A DNA stretch of 23,999 nt, taken from positions 1 through 23,999 of IMG/VR virus record IMGVR_UViG_3300031785_001144; one strand, given 5' to 3'. Under the pieces are notes generated by a model, which was given only the letters and a program-made list of their open reading frames with translations, was not told the origin of the DNA and did not search any database. Position numbers and translations under genes: made by a program. Shown here piece after piece: positions 1 through 7,041 of the stretch. Source of the stretch: a virus. Every line of letters begins with the position of its first letter. Position 1 is the stretch's first letter.

Positions 1-259
1 CTTTGAGAGTCTCTGCATCAAGAACCACGACCATGTGCCCCACGCTCCATTCAAAAGTTTCGTTTGCCTCCAGAGTCACCTTAAGCATTCGGTTAGCGTC
101 AGCAGTTCCATTAAAATAAATCTCAGCCGACTCGCTAGAAGAGTTGGTGTTGTGTAGCACGACAGTCTTAACCATACCTGTCACGGAGTTTGGGTCATAA
201 ATGTTAGCCGTTGATCCAGCTAATTGCCCACTGCTTAATAGTTTGTGCGTTGCTGCCAT
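1..259 (-). CDS. Virion protein, C-terminus cut by window edge
   Basis: The frame opens with ATG at 259-257, one base after the fibre stop, and stays open to the left edge, giving 86 codons. The product starts MAATHKLLSSGQLAGS and alternates short beta-strand-like stretches (KTVVLHNTN, AEIYFNGT, MLKVTLEANETFEW). This pattern (a 'GQL' start, a 'VKTVVLHNTN' strand, then 'NETFEW') resembles small beta-sandwich virion proteins often encoded just after tail fibres in aquatic phages; that comparison is from memory. Position directly after the fibre in the same direction supports a structural role, perhaps fibre accessory or decoration. The C-terminus is outside the window, so full length is unknown. 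It is too short and truncated to name further. Confidence 0.75.
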   Translation of the reverse strand, partial: MAATHKLLSSGQLAGSTANIYDPNSVTGMVKTVVLHNTNSSSESAEIYFNGTADANRMLKVTLEANETFEWSVGHMVVVLDAETLK

Positions 260-260
260 G

Positions 261-3200
261 TTATGATGCGTATAGCCAGACTGTCTTGGCGTTAATAGTT
301 ACGTCGGTTGAGTCGGTGCCATCGTCAGCAGCCCCTACAAGTTCCCCGACAAAATTTAGTTTAGACCTGACGGTGCTTACATCGGTGCCTTCATCCTGAA
401 TTGTGTGGCCTCCACCGCCACCGCCACCACCGCCAGAAGACCCCGGCTCAAAGTTACCTGTGGACGAGTTATACACCAAAGTCTGCTGGTGTGACAGCCC
501 GCTTAAATCAACGTCAGACAAATCCCCAACAGAAGCTGCGCCGATCCTTGCGTCAACCCTAGCAGAAGTATGATAGAGGTTGGTGGAGCCTTCAGTCAGG
601 TTGTCCGTGGTCTTTGTACCCAGCCTTGTATCCCACCTAGAGTCTGTGTAGTAGAGATTACTGGAGCCTTCGGTAAGGTTGTCTGTAGTCTTAGTACCAA
701 GCCTCGTATCCCACCTTGCATCTGTGTAGTAAAGGTTGCTAGAGCCTTCAGTCAGATTGTCAGTGGTCTTTGTGCCAAATCGCGTATCCCAGCGTGCATC
801 GGTGTAGTAAAGGTTGGCACTGCCCTCGGTCAGGTCGTCAGTGTCAGAAGAGGTTTCATCCAGCAGCTTATGCCAGTTACCTCCGTGCGCGAAGTAGCCC
901 TTGCCCGTGCCGTGGACATGCGCGAACATGCCGTGGTAGGTGGAAGCACTAGGCAGATTGGCTTCAGCTGTGTAGACATTGGAGAAAAGTATCTTACCAG
1001 TGGTGGTAATATCATTGCTCCCCATGTTGAGGCTGCTTCCGGTTACAGCGGATATAGCCCTAGCGTCTGTATGATATATGTTGCTGCTGCCCTCAGTGAG
1101 GTTGTCAGTGGTCTTTGCGCCCAGCCTCGTGTCCCAACGCGAATCGGTGTAATAGAGGTTGCTGCTCCCTTCGGTTACATCATCAGTAGTCTTGGCACTT
1201 AACCTCGTGTCCCACCTGCTGTCTGTGTAATACAGGTTACTGCTGCCCTCTGTTAAATCATCAGTGCTCTTCGCGCTTAGCCGTGTGTCCCACCTAGAGT
1301 CCGTGTAGTACAGGTTGCTGCTACCCTCATACACGTCATCCGTAGTCTTGGTGCTGAGCCTCGTATCCCACCTGCTGTCCGTGTAATAGACGTTGGTGCT
1401 ACCCTCTGTTAAATCGTCTGTGGTCTTAGTGCCTAGCCTCGTGTCCCACCTGCTGTTCGTGTAGTATAGATTGGAGCTGCCCTCCGTCAGGCCGTCAGTG
1501 TCTACTGGGATCGGCTTATAGGTTGAGCCATCATTAGTGAACTCCCACCTGTCACTGGACTCGTTCCATCTGAGCGTGGTATTGGTGCCAGTCCCGCGCT
1601 CCACCTCAATGCCAGCATTCTCTGTGGGGGAGCCAGTCTCCTCAGCGTTGAGGAGCATTATATTGTCGCCAATGTTAACCTGCTGAGTGTCCTTGGTTAA
1701 GGTGGTGCCGTGGACTGTCAGATTGTTGGCTACGAAGTTCTCTGTAGAGCTGCCACCCTTAGGATGGAACCTAGTATCAAGGTCTGTGGTTGAGAACTGA
1801 CCATTACTGTTGTCGTAAGACTGCAGCACAACTCCGTTGGAGTTTGAGCTGCTAGTGAGGGATGCCTGCGCCCGTGCGTTAGTGTGGTAGAGATTAGTGC
1901 TACCCTCTGTTAAGTTGTCGGTGGTCTTAGTGCCTAGCCTCGTATCCCACCTAGCGTCAGTGTAGTACAGGTTGGACCCTTCAGACAGATCCCCGGTATC
2001 TTTGGTTCCGAGCCTCGTGTCCCAGCGTGCGTCTGTGTAATACAGGTTTGATGACCCCTCTGAAACATCGTCGGTAGTCTTAGCACTTAGCCGTGTATCC
2101 CAACGGGCATCAGTGTAGTAAAGGTTTGAACCCTCAGCTAGGTCCCCAGTGTCCTTGGTCCCCAGCCGTGTGTCCCAGCGTGCATCAGTGTAGTACAGGT
2201 TAGAAGACCCCTCAGAGAGGTTATCCGTTGTCTTTGTTCCCAGCCTTGTGTCCCAGCGTGCGTCCGTGTAGTAGAGATTTGAAGAACCTTCGGTGAGGTT
2301 GTCTGTGGTCTTGGTCCCTAATCGGGTATCCCAACGAGCATCGGTGTAGTACAAGTTAGTACCCTCAGACAGGTCTGATGTGCTCTTTGTTCCGAGCCTC
2401 GTATCCCATCTTGCGTCCGTGTAATAAAGGTTGGTGCCCTCAGATAGATCCGTGGTGCTGAAGTCACCCATATCAACCTTCAGCTGGGCTGTGTCGAAAT
2501 CCAACCCTGAGTTAGGCTTGATGTCTACGCTTATGGAGTAGGAGTTACCTGCGTCGTTGTAAGAACCCGTGATCCCGTCTCCGTCAGACAGGAGGTTGCT
2601 CAGCCTGTCGTCAACCCTCTCATCAGTGAAGTAAAGATTGGAGCTACCCTCAGCTACGTCATCCGTGGTCTTAGTGCCAAGCCTTGTGTCCCATCTGGCA
2701 TCTGTGTAGTAGATGTTCGTTGTGCCCTCAGCCACGTCATCAGTGGTCTTGGTGCCAAGCCTAGTGTCCCATCGAGCTTCCGTGTAATAGAGGTTGGAGC
2801 TACCCTCAGCGACTGTATCAGTGGTTATGGCCACATTCTCAAACTGAGAGGATGTGGAGTTGTACCTGATTATGTTGTCGTTCTGGATGTTGCTAATGAT
2901 TACATCCGACAAGCCGTTAAGGGCTGTGGGAACAGACGGGGCTGGCTCCCAGTTACTGGTAACAGAGTTCCAAGTATAAACATCACCGTTAGCCGGAACC
3001 TGATTTCCTATAACCCTGCCCATCAGGTGGCTGGCGTTCCAGTAAGCAGTGGCCGACCCTACCGCTTGGTGGGTTACGGTTGTGTTTATGGTTATGTTCT
3101 GGGAGAAATCAACCCCTGTAACCGAGCCCGTTGCATCCCCGGTCAGAGTTATGTCCTTGCCAGCAGCCAGCTTTGTGGCCGTGTCAGCGTTACCTGTCAG

Positions 3201-3626
3201 CGTGCCAGTAAGGCCGGAGCTGAACGTAGTGTGCTGGCTGAAGGTGTTTGCCGCATCGTTGTATACAATGTTGGTGGGGAGCTGCGATGCGTTTGCGACA
3301 CCTGAAAGCCCTGTAATAGGTATGTTAGCCTCGACAACATCGAAGTAAACATTGCCCGCGCTGCTTGTGATGCTTACTTTTGTAGAGGCAGCTTGGAGCG
3401 AAGTCAGGTTTGTGGGCGTGATGAAGTTCCCCACAGGAACCCACTTAAGGTAAGTGGCATCAGGCGTTACTAGGCTCTCGTCCCATACATAGATAGATGT
3501 AGACGCGCCAGAACCGGACTCCCTGTTCCTTCTCCAGAAATAGGACCTCCACTTTCCGTTAGCATTTGCATCCGGTACATTCGGAGATCCGTCAGACCTG
3601 TCATTGCTGACAACAAATGCCGACAT
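261..3626 (-). CDS. Large repeat-rich phage tail fibre
   Basis: This 1121-residue protein is probably the receptor-binding fibre or a long fibre shaft. Residues 1-70 match the neighbouring 101-residue protein (VSNDxSDGxPNVP, KWxSYxWRRN, TYLKWxxxGNFI). Residues ~130-190 contain LTGNADTATKL and LTGDATGSVTG, typical of phage fibre shafts. Residues 272-1032 carry 21 copies of a ~26-residue unit of the form LTEGSSNLYYTDARWDTRL, in four blocks separated by three unlike inserts. The third insert contains ASTYHGMFAHVHGTGKGYFA, which resembles aquatic phage fibres. The C-terminus has a nine-glycine run (408-434), then HTIQDEGTDV. The ATG directly follows the upstream TAA. Fibre identity is well supported; the receptor is unknown. 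Confidence 0.93.
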   Translation of the reverse strand: MSAFVVSNDRSDGSPNVPDANANGKWRSYFWRRNRESGSGASTSIYVWDESLVTPDATYLKWVPVGNFITPTNLTSLQAASTKVSITSSAGNVYFDVVEANIPITGLSGVANASQLPTNIVYNDAANTFSQHTTFSSGLTGTLTGNADTATKLAAGKDITLTGDATGSVTGVDFSQNITINTTVTHQAVGSATAYWNASHLMGRVIGNQVPANGDVYTWNSVTSNWEPAPSVPTALNGLSDVIISNIQNDNIIRYNSTSSQFENVAITTDTVAEGSSNLYYTEARWDTRLGTKTTDDVAEGTTNIYYTDARWDTRLGTKTTDDVAEGSSNLYFTDERVDDRLSNLLSDGDGITGSYNDAGNSYSISVDIKPNSGLDFDTAQLKVDMGDFSTTDLSEGTNLYYTDARWDTRLGTKSTSDLSEGTNLYYTDARWDTRLGTKTTDNLTEGSSNLYYTDARWDTRLGTKTTDNLSEGSSNLYYTDARWDTRLGTKDTGDLAEGSNLYYTDARWDTRLSAKTTDDVSEGSSNLYYTDARWDTRLGTKDTGDLSEGSNLYYTDARWDTRLGTKTTDNLTEGSTNLYHTNARAQASLTSSSNSNGVVLQSYDNSNGQFSTTDLDTRFHPKGGSSTENFVANNLTVHGTTLTKDTQQVNIGDNIMLLNAEETGSPTENAGIEVERGTGTNTTLRWNESSDRWEFTNDGSTYKPIPVDTDGLTEGSSNLYYTNSRWDTRLGTKTTDDLTEGSTNVYYTDSRWDTRLSTKTTDDVYEGSSNLYYTDSRWDTRLSAKSTDDLTEGSSNLYYTDSRWDTRLSAKTTDDVTEGSSNLYYTDSRWDTRLGAKTTDNLTEGSSNIYHTDARAISAVTGSSLNMGSNDITTTGKILFSNVYTAEANLPSASTYHGMFAHVHGTGKGYFAHGGNWHKLLDETSSDTDDLTEGSANLYYTDARWDTRFGTKTTDNLTEGSSNLYYTDARWDTRLGTKTTDNLTEGSSNLYYTDSRWDTRLGTKTTDNLTEGSTNLYHTSARVDARIGAASVGDLSDVDLSGLSHQQTLVYNSSTGNFEPGSSGGGGGGGGGHTIQDEGTDVSTVRSKLNFVGELVGAADDGTDSTDVTINAKTVWLYAS
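531..2813 (-). repeat. 21-copy, ~78-bp coding repeat in the fibre gene
   Basis: The region encodes 21 copies of a unit of about 26 residues: [LV]xEGSsNLYYTDaRWDTRLgtKtTDd. Seventeen copies keep WDTR. Copies fall into four blocks (3, 8, 6 and 4 copies). The last copy of each block is divergent: LYFTDERVDDRL in the first block, and LYHT with no WDTR in the other three. Some units in block two lack one residue (EGTNLYY or EGSNLYY instead of EGSSNLYY). The protein sequence is nearly invariant, while the DNA copies differ at many synonymous positions. That argues for selection on the protein rather than recent duplication. The unit probably forms a repeating trimeric beta structure in the shaft, which is inference. 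Confidence 0.92.
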
Positions 3627-3932
3627 TTAGCTAAGCCTAATTTTAAGTGTGCCGTTTGTGTGATACATGGCCCCGACCATGACTCCGCCAGCCGCAGCGG
3701 CAGTATCGTCGGCATAGTTGGATAGTCCGTCGAACTGGATGAAGTTCCCTATCTTCTTCCACTTAAGGTAAGTGGTGTCAGACGCGGCAGTGTCATCCCA
3801 GATGTACAGGTTTACATCAGACCCGGTAGTGTTCCTGCGCCACATGTAGCTCTTCCACTTGGGCGAAGTCACAGCGTTTGGCACGTTGGGGGTGCCGTCA
3901 CTTTTATCGTTGGATACAATGATTGAACTCAT
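3627..3932 (-). CDS. Small virion protein sharing the fibre N-terminal domain
   Basis: This 101-residue protein uses the ATG at 3932, which shares one base with the upstream TAA (TAATG). An ATG two codons earlier lies inside the upstream gene and is less likely. The first ~65 residues align without large gaps to the start of the fibre encoded next: MSSIIVSNDKSDGTPNVP against MSAFVVSNDRSDGSPNVP, followed by KWKSYMWRRN, LYIWDD and TTYLKWKKIGNFI. The remaining ~35 residues are unrelated to the fibre (GGVMVGAMYHTNGTLKIRLS). A reasonable inference is a duplicated docking domain that seats both proteins at the same virion site, for example the distal tail or neck. No catalytic motif is visible. Confidence 0.8.
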   Translation of the reverse strand: MSSIIVSNDKSDGTPNVPNAVTSPKWKSYMWRRNTTGSDVNLYIWDDTAASDTTYLKWKKIGNFIQFDGLSNYADDTAAAAGGVMVGAMYHTNGTLKIRLS

Positions 3933-4726
3933 TAGCAAGAAGAGGAGGTTAAGGTTGTTATTATAGAGCCGCTGGTATCGCAGCCCTTGTTCTTGTGGTT
4001 GACCGCGTTGTCAGACAGCGGAGATACATTGCTGTATGCCACCTTCTTGCGGTCCCTAGCGTCTAGGTAAATTCTTTGGCGGAGCTTTTCGTAGGAACTC
4101 AGGTAGCTCATGTGCATCTGAATATCCCTGTCAACTTCCCTCGCCAGCTTGGACTTCACATACTCAGCCACAGCTTGAATAACCTCCTCATCCCCAAACG
4201 GGACCTGATCTGTATCAGAGAAAGTCCTGTCTATATTCTGGAAGAAGATTTCTATCTTATCCGTTGACGTGACCTGAGGGTAAACAATGAAGTTAACGCC
4301 GTTGGGGTGGATCGAAATGGCGTGATGGCCCTCTGCCGCGCCACACAGTAAGTCATGCCTATTGGCCCAAGCCCACACTGTAAGAGGGAACCTGAAGCAC
4401 TCGCTGTTAGAGTCGGCTGCTTCAGACAGGTCGTCCTGCCAATCGTAGTCCTCTTTACCGTCCACAAAGTAGGCGTCGGTAATCCTCATGTCCCCCTCAA
4501 GTGCCCCCGAGCTGGCACTTTCATCAACTGCCAGAGGCTCGGTGTCCTTGATTGTGCCATTTAGGCTGTAGGTTACGGAGCCATGAACCCTGTAGTAGGG
4601 GATATAGGACTGTATATCAATGACCCCGGACAGGATGGACCTGTTCACGAAGTCTTGAGTATTCAGCCTGTTGCTGTCTACGGTGAGGTAGACACGAACA
4701 GCGGTCTTAAATTCTGCCCACGTCAT
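3932..4726 (-). CDS. Probable head-tail connector (adaptor/neck) protein
   Basis: The product is 264 residues and starts MTWAEFKTAVRVYLTVDSNR. An amphipathic N-terminal helix, a central beta-rich part (GSVTYSLNGTIKDTEPL, HAISIHPNGVNFIVYPQV) and a long C-terminal helical segment (residues ~180-235, VIQAVAEYVKSKLAREVDRD) are compatible with a ring-forming neck or adaptor protein. The position after the major capsid protein and one small gene, and before the fibre, is where such genes usually sit. A purine-poor but acceptable SD (AGGGTAT) precedes the ATG. The last 20 residues are rich in Thr and Ser and end in Cys. The role rests on position and general fold impression, not a recognised motif, so another minor virion protein remains possible. 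Confidence 0.6.
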   Translation of the reverse strand: MTWAEFKTAVRVYLTVDSNRLNTQDFVNRSILSGVIDIQSYIPYYRVHGSVTYSLNGTIKDTEPLAVDESASSGALEGDMRITDAYFVDGKEDYDWQDDLSEAADSNSECFRFPLTVWAWANRHDLLCGAAEGHHAISIHPNGVNFIVYPQVTSTDKIEIFFQNIDRTFSDTDQVPFGDEEVIQAVAEYVKSKLAREVDRDIQMHMSYLSSYEKLRQRIYLDARDRKKVAYSNVSPLSDNAVNHKNKGCDTSGSIITTLTSSSC

Positions 4727-4765
4727 ATACCCTAAAAGTAAGGTCTAGCTGGCGGGCGGGCAATG

Positions 4766-5212
4766 TTATTTCTTAGACTGCCTGCCTCGCTTTGATTTCC
4801 CAGAGGAAGCCCTGTCTGTAGCCCCTGTTTGGAGGGCCTCGTTCAGGTCAACCTCAGCAGCTTTTTCAGCTTCAGCCTGCTTGCCTTGCACCACGCTTTG
4901 CACAGGTCCCACATCCTCCACCTGATTGAGGGTTTGTTGGGATGCCTTGGCTGACGAGAGCGTTGGTAAGGGATTGAATTCGGCTGAGATCGGTGTTTTT
5001 TTTTGACCTAACTCATCCCACTCTTTCTGAGACATCTCCGAGACACCAAGCTCCCCCTTCAGGTAGCCCTGTTCTTCCTTGTCATCAGTGCTGTATACGC
5101 CGTGCCAAACGCCTCCGATATGGGCCGTTGGCTCGAACTCTATCTGTTTGTCACCAACTGAGAAAAGTCGGTTACAGTTTACTGCTGAGTAGTATTTAGT
5201 CTTATTAGCCAT
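4766..5212 (-). CDS. Small virion or head-completion protein, function unknown
   Basis: The product is 148 residues. Residues 1-60 look folded (MANKTKYYSAVNCNRLFSVG, then FEPTAHIGGVWHGVYST). From about residue 75 it becomes low-complexity, rich in Gln, Ala and Glu, and ends in a strongly basic tail (SGKSKRGRQSKK) that could contact DNA or an acidic partner. It follows the capsid terminator at 5231-5260, so it may be transcribed at a lower level than the capsid gene through incomplete termination. The 39-base gap to the next gene holds no clear signal. I do not recognise the family; the location between capsid and connector suggests a decoration or head-completion role. Confidence 0.6.
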   Translation of the reverse strand: MANKTKYYSAVNCNRLFSVGDKQIEFEPTAHIGGVWHGVYSTDDKEEQGYLKGELGVSEMSQKEWDELGQKKTPISAEFNPLPTLSSAKASQQTLNQVEDVGPVQSVVQGKQAEAEKAAEVDLNEALQTGATDRASSGKSKRGRQSKK

Positions 5213-5230
5213 GTTCAGGTTTTTGAATGG

Positions 5231-5260
5231 TTAAAATGGAGGGGGCCGAAGCCCCCTCCA
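5231..5260 (-). terminator. Intrinsic terminator after the major capsid gene
   Basis: Read on the minus strand, a perfect 10-bp stem (TGGAGGGGGC with GCCCCCTCCA) closes a TTCG tetraloop, an exceptionally stable hairpin, and is followed by TTTT then AACC. It lies 40 bases after the capsid stop and 25 bases before the next start. It probably sets higher capsid transcript levels than those of the downstream tail genes, either by stopping RNA polymerase or by protecting the 3' end. Confidence 0.87.
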
Positions 5261-5299
5261 AATGTCCCTAAGGACTCTGCGTTTCTCCACCCCCGAGAC

Positions 5300-6961
5300 T
5301 TAGCTCGTTGCTACAGTGCAGCTTGCGGTGGTGTTAGTTACCGTTGGGCAGGCGTCCGAGAAGTTCTCGATAACTGCGTGACGGTTGGTGTCTCCCACGC
5401 GCACCTCGAAGGTTTTCGAGTTCAGCATGTAGTGAGTTACGTTCGGCGTAATGACACAGTTGTAAAGGTTGTCGTTGACGTTAGTCTGACGCTTCACACT
5501 GTTAGTGCCGATAATGTTGATTGCGATGTCGCTCCAGTCGATCATCCACAGGCCGCGTGAACGGCTCTTGTGAGCAGTCTGGAAGGCACCGATACGATCA
5601 TCGAAGTACGGATCAGTGAACACGGCGAGCTGGACGCCTTGGTCCGGCAAGTCGTACACGTTGTACTCAAGAACAGTAGCACCATTGTAGGTGATCTTCT
5701 GACCCGGCTGATAGAACAGTGACGAGCTAGTGCTGTACTTGGAGTTGTAGTACTTGATCATCATGTCGCGGATCTTGGCCGCAGTGAAGCGGTCAGTCAT
5801 CGCGTCGATAACCTCAACGGAACCACTGGTGGTCTCGCGGTAACGCTTCAGCAGGTAGCAGGTCTCGAAGATCGAGTCCAAGCTGAGGGCGTTGCCTTGT
5901 TTGTCCGAGACTTTGCCGCACTTGCCGAGCTGAGTACGAATGCCAAGAGTGTTGGCTTTGAACTCAAGGGCGCAGCTTGTGTTGGCTGGGTCCATTACCT
6001 GAGGCAGGTCTGTGTAACCTTCAACAGTCTGCTTATCGTTGATCTCCTGACCGTAGAACACGGAGTTGTAGAAGGCTTGCTCCATTTGCATCTCCTGCTG
6101 CTTGCGCTGCTGCGCGAGAGGGAGCTGACGGAACTTCTTGAAGTAGTTGCTAGTAAGCGGGGCTTCAAGGGCCTTCAGGTACTCATCGTTGTACTGGTGA
6201 GTCCAGCGAGTGGTTTGCTGCCAGTACTCGATCAAGGTCAGATCGTTAACCGCAGGGCCTTGCTGGCAGTAGCTCTCGTAGTCCGAGGTGCTGTTGGCGA
6301 GCAGGGTAACAGTGCCACCAGTCGGCTGGAAAACAGCTTTCTGAGCAGTGGTGTAGGCGGCGAACGTAGCAGATGCGTTGTTCGGCTCCACAACCACAGT
6401 GGCTTTCTCCACACCGCCAGCGTTTGCGTTGGTAGCAGAGATCACTTTGAACTGAACGGTTTGAGCCTCGCTGGAGGAACCGAGGTTCTCAACAAGGAGG
6501 TAGCTTCCGGGCAGGAAGTAGTTCTCAAGGTTTTTCAGCCCAGACTTAAACGTGGAAACCCCTGTGTTAACAGTGATGTCCCACAAGCCTGCGTGATTTG
6601 TTCCGCTGCCAGCACCCGAGTTGGCAGTGCCAGCCTCGATGGCGAAGTAGTTAGCGTTAACGACGTTACGACGAGGAACTAAAGTGTACGGTGCAATTAC
6701 CGACTTGTTCCCGCCACCGCTAGACTCACGAAGAGCCACATGCTTGGAGAGAAGCAGGTCTGTAAGAGTACGCTCACGCACACCAGCGAGGCGAGCCTCT
6801 TTGGTCTGGGCAATGATGCGGTCCATACCTACTTCTTTGAAGCCTTGGTCTTCAAAGTCTTGTTTGGTAAAGGCACGGATGTTCGCCCGAGTGAGCGTGC
6901 AACCCGTGGAATCGTCCACGACAATCAGCCGTGGGTCACAGTTATTGGTAGGAAATGCCAT
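5300..6961 (-). CDS. Major capsid protein
   Basis: The product is 553 residues with no membrane segment and a composition typical of capsid proteins: many Asn, Thr and aromatic residues spread throughout. It lies directly after a scaffold-like gene and before a strong terminator, which is the usual place for the capsid gene. Residues ~235-340 form a charged helical stretch (YWQQTTRWTHQYNDEYLKAL, then QQRKQQEMQMEQAFYNSVFY), followed by a beta-rich C-terminal half (ATVLEYNVYDLPDQG, GLWMIDWSDIAINIIG). An HK97-type fold is expected but not demonstrated here. The start ATG at 6961 has no SD within 15 bases, which is odd for a highly expressed gene. A ~120-residue Ala/Thr/Gly-rich insertion (residues ~105-225) could be a surface domain. 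Confidence 0.82.
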   Translation of the reverse strand: MAFPTNNCDPRLIVVDDSTGCTLTRANIRAFTKQDFEDQGFKEVGMDRIIAQTKEARLAGVRERTLTDLLLSKHVALRESSGGGNKSVIAPYTLVPRRNVVNANYFAIEAGTANSGAGSGTNHAGLWDITVNTGVSTFKSGLKNLENYFLPGSYLLVENLGSSSEAQTVQFKVISATNANAGGVEKATVVVEPNNASATFAAYTTAQKAVFQPTGGTVTLLANSTSDYESYCQQGPAVNDLTLIEYWQQTTRWTHQYNDEYLKALEAPLTSNYFKKFRQLPLAQQRKQQEMQMEQAFYNSVFYGQEINDKQTVEGYTDLPQVMDPANTSCALEFKANTLGIRTQLGKCGKVSDKQGNALSLDSIFETCYLLKRYRETTSGSVEVIDAMTDRFTAAKIRDMMIKYYNSKYSTSSSLFYQPGQKITYNGATVLEYNVYDLPDQGVQLAVFTDPYFDDRIGAFQTAHKSRSRGLWMIDWSDIAINIIGTNSVKRQTNVNDNLYNCVITPNVTHYMLNSKTFEVRVGDTNRHAVIENFSDACPTVTNTTASCTVATS

Positions 6962-7041
6962 AACGATTTAATGTATACTACATCTGACGATAATTCCTAT
7001 ACAGAGTTGCATCAAAATTAAGAAAAAGTATTTACTTTTCC

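Noticed and set aside
408-434. Simple-sequence repeat as a phase-variation tract
   Set aside because: The nine glycine codons are mixed (GGC, GGT, GGA), so slippage is limited; it reads as a flexible linker.
570-1202. Plus-strand frame of 210 codons with repetitive sequence
   Set aside because: Its repeats mirror the fibre repeats on the other strand; the periodicity comes from the fibre gene.
531-2813. CRISPR array or non-coding tandem repeat
   Set aside because: Units are about 78 bases, in frame, protein-conserved with synonymous differences, and have no spacers of constant length.
5897-6682. Long plus-strand reading frame of 261 codons
   Set aside because: It lies wholly inside the capsid gene, lacks domain-like sequence and is the expected antisense shadow of a long, biased gene.
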